From contig CM042091.1 of the NCBI GenBank assembly GCA_023512835.1, forward strand, positions 35,292,107-35,356,106: a stretch of 64,000 bases of DNA, given 5' to 3'. Source of the stretch: Taxillus chinensis (taxonomy: Eukaryota; Streptophyta; Magnoliopsida; Santalales; Loranthaceae). Positions 58,364-64,000 of this stretch are shown piece by piece (position 1 is the first letter of the stretch; each line of letters opens with the position of its first letter). The position numbers were made by a program, and so were the translations under genes. The notes below the pieces were generated by a model that saw only the letters and a program-made list of their open reading frames with translations, searched no databases and was not told the DNA's origin.

Positions 58364-59921
58364 CTGTTTTTCCTACTCCTTCTTTTATGCCATGCGGACA
58401 TAGCATATTTTAAGTGTGGTGTATGGGAGTGACTTGAGCCACTTGCTTGTCTTTTATGTTGTGATTGCATGTTTTATTTAAAAAAAAAAAAAAACTGTTT
58501 TTTTTTTGCATGATTGTTTGAGTTGTTTGATTGAATGATTTGTTTGTGGAGACATGGATATTAAGTATGCAATTTTGGCTTAAAATTTAATTTTTATGCC
58601 ACATTAGTATCATGTTGTGATAAGGGTGTTAAAGTAGTTAAAATGTGCTCGAATTGGTTTAATCATGTCTATATCTCTTGAATGATATCACCATGTTTTT
58701 GGAGCTGAGTTTTGAATATTAGCTGAGCATGAAATGCTATGATAGACCTAAGTAACCCTTAAAGTTGAGTGAAAAAGAAATGAAAAATGAGAAATGACTT
58801 CTTTTTAGCCCTTGAGTGACATTTATGGTTTATGGGTAATAGTTTGATTTGCTACTCATCTTGCATTCAACATTGGTTATTTAATGGTAGGAGTCAAGTA
58901 AGCATGTGATTACTTATTAGTGCTAAGTGTTTGGTGTGTGGAGTTAGGATGCAAGACCTCTAAGTCATTGTGGATCGTCTTTGCATTCTTTTCTTTATTT
59001 TGTGATATTATTAGAAAAGGTTGTGATATAGAATGTGAAAAAGCCATCACTTAACTGGAAAATGGGATGTGAGACATCAATGAATTTCTGTCTCTCCTTA
59101 TGTAGCAAAATGGCAAGGGGCATACATCAGAAAAATCAGTCTTATTTGTTTGTTATGTGAGTAAAAAAAAAGAGTGAATAATCCATCAAGGGAGAGCATA
59201 AAATGCAACCTTGTAAGATTATTACCAAAAAAAACAGAAAAAGAAAAAAAAAGAGAAAGATTCAGAATAAAAGCCACACTGGCCTGATGTTTATGTGTGA
59301 TTGTTTAGATTTGTGAAGCCACATTGGCTGAATTGTGTTTTGTTTTAAGAATGTTGAGCTCAATTCTCTAGCTCATGTTTTGTTTATTCAGTTATTAGAA
59401 TAGAGTGTGAGTTTATTGAGTTTAGACTAGCGTGTGAGTTCAAATTAAGTAGAATAGAGAGTGTGTTTTCTTTGATGAGCACAATAGGGAACTCTCATGA
59501 TTGCTTGGCAAGTACTTAATCAATAGGCGATGGCGAGTGTAGAGATAGAGTTTTCCATCCATTGTTCATTGATAGGTATTGGGCTTGAGAATTATTATAT
59601 TTGAGTGAGGCTGCTTATCCTTGGTAAGGACTTAAAGGGAAACTAGGTGCTATTTTATCATGGATTGCTTGCTTATATCCGAAATTTAAGTGGTGATATT
59701 GCATGATTGTTGGACTTAGGATATGGACATGAATGAACTAAGTTATGACTCATTTTGATGCTTAAATTCCCATTTCATCATGATAGAGTTGCATGCTTAG
59801 GAAACCATGATTCTCCTTGATTGTTATTTTATTTTCTTCCGTTTGACTGCGTGTTTATTTTATTTTTGCATGCTTGTATGTTTTTGCTTGAGGACAAGCA
59901 ATGGTTCAAGTGTGGTGTATT
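58364..59921 (+). other. Element A conserved 3' noncoding region
   Basis: The shared noncoding module, about 1.56 kb, with A-rich tracts at 58481-58494 and 59226-59262 and the PPT-like TTCAAGTGTGGTGTATT at the end. Confidence 0.88.
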
Positions 59922-61423
59922 TGATAACGTGCATTTTATGCCGTTATTCTAGTGTTTATTTAGGATGTTTAAGAGCATGATTAGAGCCTTATTGCTTCAT
60001 ATATCATATATATTTGCTCTAACCCCTAGGAAGATACTATTTGCAAATACATGCGTTTTTAAGGTTGTTTTGGCAGATTTTGGACCTCACTTTTGACATA
60101 GTAGATGGCCTCAAACAATTTGCGTGCAAGAACAAAAGTTTCTTAGAATGATGTCAACTACCTACCACAGAAATTTCAGAGCATTTGGAGCTGAACGTGA
60201 ATTCACCCAATTCACGTGCAAGCCTATTTTTGCCTCTCAGGCCTCTACAGGATGCAAGGAAGCTTGGGGAGAAGTTTGAGCTGATTTGGAGGTGCACGTG
60301 AATTCACCATATCACGTGCAAATTGGCGTGCAGAGATATTTTTGGACCGATCCAATCGTTTTTCCATGCTGATCATTTGTTTCTAAAGGCCCAAGTCCAA
60401 ATTATGGGTGGAAGATAGAGTTTTTAATGTTTCGAGTGTTACTTATCAAAACTACGTCGTTTTGATAGATGGGCTAGGTTACACACCTCAAGGCCCATCC
60501 AAACTCTATAAATAAGAGCTCCACGCCCTCTGCTGTGCATGCCTAACCCCCCTACACGTTTTAGAGAGAGAGAGAGGCTCCACGACTTGGAGGTGCTCCT
60601 TGACCTAGGAGAGCAGCCGTCGCAGCAGCCGTCGCGGATTTTGGAGCCTGGATTTGAAGCTTTGCTGTGCGCGTGATCAAGAAGAAGATGTTGAGCTTTT
60701 TCGCTTTGGTTTTGCTTGTAATCATGCGTGAGTAGTTCTTATAATCTAGGGGAGCAATGTAGCCCCCTTGTTGCTTTCTTTGTGTTTATGAATATTTGGG
60801 TTTGGATGATTGAGTTTTGCATGTTTTATGAATCTGTTCTTAATTCTATCTTTGGATGTACACCTTGGTATTCTTAGCCCTAGTCTGGGGCAGATTGAGA
60901 TTCATAACTTATTTGTGATTGGTGTGATCATTATCCTTTTGCAAATATGATTTATTGGCTTTGCATGTTTGTGTGTTTAGATGACCATTCTGGCATACAA
61001 CTCTTAAAAGGACCTCAATGACCATTTGTTGTCCTTGGCTTATGTTTAGCATGTTTCAATCGGACAACCCTAATACCATGAACCAGTAGAGATAACATAG
61101 GGAGGTGAAATTGTGACCCTAGATGTTTTTAATCCTTGATTCTTAATCCTAAAATCAGTTTACTTTCTTTGTTTATTCAGAAAACCAAATAAAAATTAGA
61201 TCTTTAGGTTAAAAAAGAAAACTTTTTGTGCCAAGACATTTTATAGAACAAGAGTAATTGGGTGATTTGATTTGAGAACTAGAGAACTAGGCTAATCCCC
61301 GTGGGTTCGACCCCTTTTCTTGCTGCTATTCTTTTAGTGCAAATTTAGGGAATTTATTATTTTGAAGAGAGATTTAACGACATTAGCTAGCTCTTTTAGA
61401 GAGGCTAAAAATCTTGTCTGCCA
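59922..61423 (+). repeat. Element A 3' LTR
   Basis: About 1,502 bp, TGATAACG to CTTGTCTGCCA. It differs from 52356-53860 at a limited number of sites, for example CAG at 53500 against CGG at 61061. Confidence 0.95.
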
Positions 61424-61790
61424 GCACCTTATCCTCTTCCCGGGGCAGGAGAAAGGAGAACACATGCTCTATCTGCCTCAACCACTGTTCAGCTACCACG
61501 GGTTCACCTTCCCCCTTGAATCGCGGAGGTTGTTCCTTTCGGAACCGTGTCACCACGTCATCCTCTGCACGAGTTGGTACACCACCCAGCGAACTCTCAC
61601 GCTCACGAGGCAGTTCTCCTACTGGTGGTGGTGGTGGTGGTGGCACCACCTGCTGTGCTGCCATCTCACGGCGCACCTCCTCCCGAACGTCCTGCCGAAG
61701 TCCCTCCCGTAGCTCTCGTACCTCCAGCCGGATGCCTTCTCGTAGCTGTGCCAGCAACAACGCATGCCCTCCAACGTCACATTGGGCGAA
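61424..61790 (-). pseudogene. Element D gag, N-terminal part
   Basis: The minus-strand frame contains ALLLAQLREGIRLEVRELRE, an Arg/Glu-rich helix, a run of seven prolines encoded by a GGT/GGC-rich tract (61621-61645, plus strand), then VVTRFRKEQPPRFKGEGEPV and AEQWLRQIEHVFSFLLPREE, the typical start of the chromovirus-type gag fold. It ends at the insertion point of A. The true start codon is not visible: the sequence upstream gives way to the LINE at about 61.8 kb. Confidence 0.8.
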
Positions 61791-61869
61791 CTACGTCAAA
61801 CAAGTGTTCTCCATTTTTTCATTAGGCAACGTCACAATCAAAAAATATGCGCTCTGCTAGGGTTTGGCG

Positions 61870-63441
61870 ATGACGACGGCTCCTCCTTCGTTTTCTTTGA
61901 TGGCGGATTCGGCAACTGCAGTGAGGGATCTAAGGTCAACCGCGCCGTCGGTTGGCTTCCCTTCAGCGGTTGTTGCTGGCGCGGTGCGACTTGCCAAGCG
62001 GGGAGTGCCTCTCCTGGGCTCTGTTGGCGCCGCTGCGTCGGTCGGTGCTGATTCCTGGTCGTCTATTGTGAAGGGACCACCTTCCACCTCTATGTCTCTT
62101 TCTTTTGTCCCTCCTCCTGCCCAATCCGGGGGTCGCATTACGCTTAAGCCTTCCCCTTCGGTGATTTCCTGCGGGGCTTCTCGGTGGCAATCTACCCTTG
62201 TGGGGTTTTTTCTCGATCGCCTCCCTTTCTCTTTCGTTCAAAAGGGTGCGATTAAAGTTTGGAATTCTCACGGTCTCCTTGAGGTTCTCAGTAATGGCGA
62301 TGGCTTTTTCTTCTTTCGCTTCTCCTCCGAGGAGGGGATGAAGGAGGTTCTAGCCGGTGGCGCTTGGCATTTTGGGGGTCGTCCGATCTTCCTTCAACAG
62401 TGGCGGGCGGGCTTGAACCTTTCCAAGATGAGCTGCCGCAAGGTACCCATTTGGGTTCACTTTTCCCACATTCCTTTGGAGTTTTGGTCGGCTGAAGGAT
62501 TGAGTCTCATTGCCAGTGTGGTTGGGAAGCCTTTATATGCTGATAAATTAACTGATTCTATTCAACGGATCTCCTTTGCTCGTATCTGTGTGGAGGTGGG
62601 CGTTGATGATGATTTACCCCATTCGGTTGATTTGGAATTAGGAGATGGAGATTTGGTGACTATTGGCATTGACTATAAATGGGTTCCTAAGAAGTGCCTT
62701 CGCTGCCGCGAATTTGGTCATCTTACGCGTGTTTGCCCGCAGCGACAGATGTGGATTCAAAAGGGTTTGGTTGTAGACCCTTCCGGTGTGCCTTCGGCCA
62801 GTGCTCCCTCGGTGGACGCTACCTCGGATGGTCCCTCGGCCACTATGGCTGCAGGCCCCTCGGCACGTCCCTCGGCAGGCCCTACGGCAGCTCCTGTTGC
62901 TGACTGTGTGTCGATCGATCCTGGACGCGGCAAAGAGATTGTTGTTGATCGCTCGCCCTCCCCCTCGCCGTCGGATGTTTTAGCTTCGACTTCGGATCCT
63001 CCCGCTACTCCCTTGGCGGCCAGTCCAACCCGGTCTTCTGATGCTATCCCAGCAATGGTCTGTGCGCTGGTTGATTCTGCTGCGCCGGGGCTTCACTCCC
63101 CCTTGCGTCTGGGTTTGGATTCGGAGGCCTCCCCTTCTCCCCCGGATGGACTGCCTTCTCCCCAGTCCGATGGACTGCCTTCTCCCCCGGATGGACTGCC
63201 TTCTCCCCCGGATGGACTGCCTTCTCCCCAGTCCGATGGACTGCCTTCTCCCCCGGATGGACTGCCTTCTCCCCCGGATGGACTGCCTTCTCCCCAGTCC
63301 GATTGCCCCACGATTCCCTTTTCCCCTTTGGTTGATGAGGCTCCTCTGTCAAAGTCTGCTAAAAGGAATCTGAAACGTAAAGAGACTCGCCTGAAACGGA
63401 AGGGGTTGGCTTCCCCTTGTCATTCCCACCGATCTCTATGA
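61870..63441 (+). CDS. LINE ORF1: DUF4283-like domain with CCHC zinc knuckle
   Basis: An open frame of 523 codons from the ATG at 61870 (MTTAPPSFSLMADSATAVRD). Residues about 95-260 form a DUF4283-like fold (FFFFRFSSEEGMKEVLAGGA, WHFGGRPIFLQQW, KVPIWVHFSHIPLEFWSAEG), followed by a zinc knuckle CLRCREFGHLTRVC (near 62697-62738). The C-terminal half is low complexity, rich in Ser, Pro and Ala, with a DGLPSP tandem repeat (63145-63300) and a basic tail (KRNLKRKETRLKRKG). ORF1 proteins bind LINE RNA and form the retrotransposition particle. No frameshift or stop. The ORF2 start overlaps its stop (ATGA). Confidence 0.88.
   Translation: MTTAPPSFSLMADSATAVRDLRSTAPSVGFPSAVVAGAVRLAKRGVPLLGSVGAAASVGADSWSSIVKGPPSTSMSLSFVPPPAQSGGRITLKPSPSVISCGASRWQSTLVGFFLDRLPFSFVQKGAIKVWNSHGLLEVLSNGDGFFFFRFSSEEGMKEVLAGGAWHFGGRPIFLQQWRAGLNLSKMSCRKVPIWVHFSHIPLEFWSAEGLSLIASVVGKPLYADKLTDSIQRISFARICVEVGVDDDLPHSVDLELGDGDLVTIGIDYKWVPKKCLRCREFGHLTRVCPQRQMWIQKGLVVDPSGVPSASAPSVDATSDGPSATMAAGPSARPSAGPTAAPVADCVSIDPGRGKEIVVDRSPSPSPSDVLASTSDPPATPLAASPTRSSDAIPAMVCALVDSAAPGLHSPLRLGLDSEASPSPPDGLPSPQSDGLPSPPDGLPSPPDGLPSPQSDGLPSPPDGLPSPPDGLPSPQSDCPTIPFSPLVDEAPLSKSAKRNLKRKETRLKRKGLASPCHSHRSL
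63145..63300 (+). repeat. Tandem DGLPSP repeat within LINE ORF1
   Basis: Seven in-frame copies of DGLPSP followed by P or QS, in the order QS-P-P-QS-P-P-QS, giving a higher-order unit of 66 bp (22 residues). Length changes of this repeat keep the frame. Confidence 0.92.
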
Positions 63442-64000
63442 TAAAGCTTGCTGCTTGGAACATTCGGGGTCTCAATGATCCTGTCAAACAAGCTGAGGTT
63501 CGCCACTTAGTGCAGGTCCAATCTCTGTCCTGTATTGCCTTAATTGAGACCAAAGTCCGCTTGCCTTCCAAGCCTGTGGTTGCTGCTTCCTTAATGCATG
63601 GCTGGAAATCTATTGACAACTTTGATTGTCATCCTCTGGGTCGTCTTTGGCTTTGGTGGGATCCTCTTCGTTTAGATGTCACCTGCCTTTCTTCCCATGC
63701 TCAGTTTCTCCATCTCTCCATCTCGCTAGCTGACTGTTCTCAACATTTTTACCTAACTGTTGTGTACGGTTCTAACACGGTGGAGGGGCGCAGTCACCTT
63801 TGGCATTCTCTCCCTGGTCTTGCTCGTGCTTCTCCTTCCTTGCCTTGGATGGTGATGGGGGACTTTAATGCTCTTCGCTTTCGTTCTGATCGCAGTGGTG
63901 GCTCCTTGGAATGGCCGAAATCCATGCATTCGTTCAATGAGGCCCTTCAGGCCGCCCAGCTTGATGATCTCCGCTATCTTGGTTTGTTTTTCACATGGCA
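63438..64000 (+). CDS. LINE ORF2, endonuclease domain (partial)
   Basis: The ATG at 63438 overlaps the ORF1 stop by the ATGA arrangement, suggesting coupled translation. The open frame of about 187 codons to the window end shows the apurinic-endonuclease-like (EEP) fold: MIKLAAWNIRGLNDPVKQAE (catalytic Asn), CIALIETKVRLPS (metal-binding Glu), LWLWWDPLRLDVTC, LTVVYGSN and WMVMGDFNALRF (Asp and Asn). The domain nicks target DNA to prime reverse transcription. The reverse transcriptase part would follow beyond 64000. Confidence 0.9.
   Translation, partial: MIKLAAWNIRGLNDPVKQAEVRHLVQVQSLSCIALIETKVRLPSKPVVAASLMHGWKSIDNFDCHPLGRLWLWWDPLRLDVTCLSSHAQFLHLSISLADCSQHFYLTVVYGSNTVEGRSHLWHSLPGLARASPSLPWMVMGDFNALRFRSDRSGGSLEWPKSMHSFNEALQAAQLDDLRYLGLFFTW

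Larger units (their letters stand above)
52356..61423 (+). mobile_element. Element A: chimeric non-autonomous Athila-type element
   Basis: 9,068 bp: LTR, Asp primer site, leader, gag and protease of the F/I type, then a second partial leader and the orphan ORF of the B type, then the post-integrase motif, a fragment of the ORF3 promoter region, the end of ORF3, the 3' noncoding region and the 3' LTR. RT, RNase H and integrase are absent. It joins parts of two element types, as expected from template switching between two packaged RNAs. Confidence 0.93.
61800..64000 (+). mobile_element. LINE (plant L1 type), 5' part, runs past window end
   Basis: A short leader containing GCTAGGGTTTGGCG, ORF1 (61870-63441) and the start of ORF2 (from 63438). 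The codons are GC-richer than those of the surrounding LTR elements. The 5' boundary is approximate, between the D gag remnant (61790) and the ORF1 start. Both ORFs are open in the window, so this copy may be young. Confidence 0.85.

Noticed and set aside
61414..61860. Plus-strand ORFs of 92-148 codons overlapping the D gag remnant
   Set aside because: They are antisense shadows of the gag frame, which has a clear family match.
63044..63352. Minus-strand ORFs with repeated GEKAVHP or GEGSPSG units
   Set aside because: They are translations of the tandem repeat opposite LINE ORF1, not genes.

Overview
The window is intergenic or pericentromeric DNA from a flowering plant, built almost entirely of nested retrotransposons. 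I see no host gene, no tRNA or rRNA gene and no CRISPR array. Plant origin follows from Athila-lineage Ty3/gypsy elements with tRNA-Asp primer-binding sites, a gypsy element with the plant initiator-Met primer site, and a plant L1-type LINE whose ORF1 has a DUF4283-like domain plus zinc knuckle. The species cannot be named from this sequence.

Layout (letters are mine). H (+, 1-2982; 3' noncoding region and 3' LTR only) and F (-, 4456-17774; full length, 13.3 kb, target duplication ATAAG) both sit inside the accessory gene of G (+, 2983-4455 and 17775-21054). G abuts E (-, about 21055-26739), a largely noncoding element with an initiator-Met primer site and an LTR of a second family. I (+) begins at 26740. 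Its 3' LTR is broken first by a tandem LTR insertion J (33569-35351, target duplication GTACA) and then at 35749 by an inverted LTR pair leading into C (-, to 50820). C is broken by B (+, 39994-46560, target duplication ATTTC) and by D (-, from 50821), a gypsy element with a double-zinc-knuckle gag and no visible pol. D's gag is split by A (+, 52356-61423). A LINE (+) runs from about 61.8 kb past the window end. The series E, I, C, D, A is a nest about five levels deep.

The dominant family (A, B, C, F, G, H, I, J) shares LTRs of about 1.5 kb, a tRNA-Asp primer site, Athila-type gag-PR-RT-RNaseH-INT and a conserved noncoding region of about 1.5 kb before the 3' LTR. Where many Athila elements carry an env-like gene, it has an accessory gene ('ORF3'). 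ORF3 joins a domain resembling the 'putative plant transposon protein' family, a coiled coil, a proline-rich linker and a C-terminal Ulp1/C48-like cysteine-protease domain. F and C are the autonomous type, now inactive. I, A and B are deletion derivatives; A and B carry a gag-derived orphan ORF and lack RT and integrase. All three keep the last 50 or so codons of ORF3 plus the 3' noncoding region.

Main points for follow-up: the captured Ulp1-like protease and its likely own promoter (G-boxes plus TATATAAAG, resembling the LTR U3); repeated loss of its catalytic Cys; clustered deletion endpoints in ORF3; the recombinant double leader of A; and concentration of copy-to-copy differences at CAG/CTG triplets, which may be a sequencing or assembly artefact at methylated CHG sites and would make some copies look more broken than they are.
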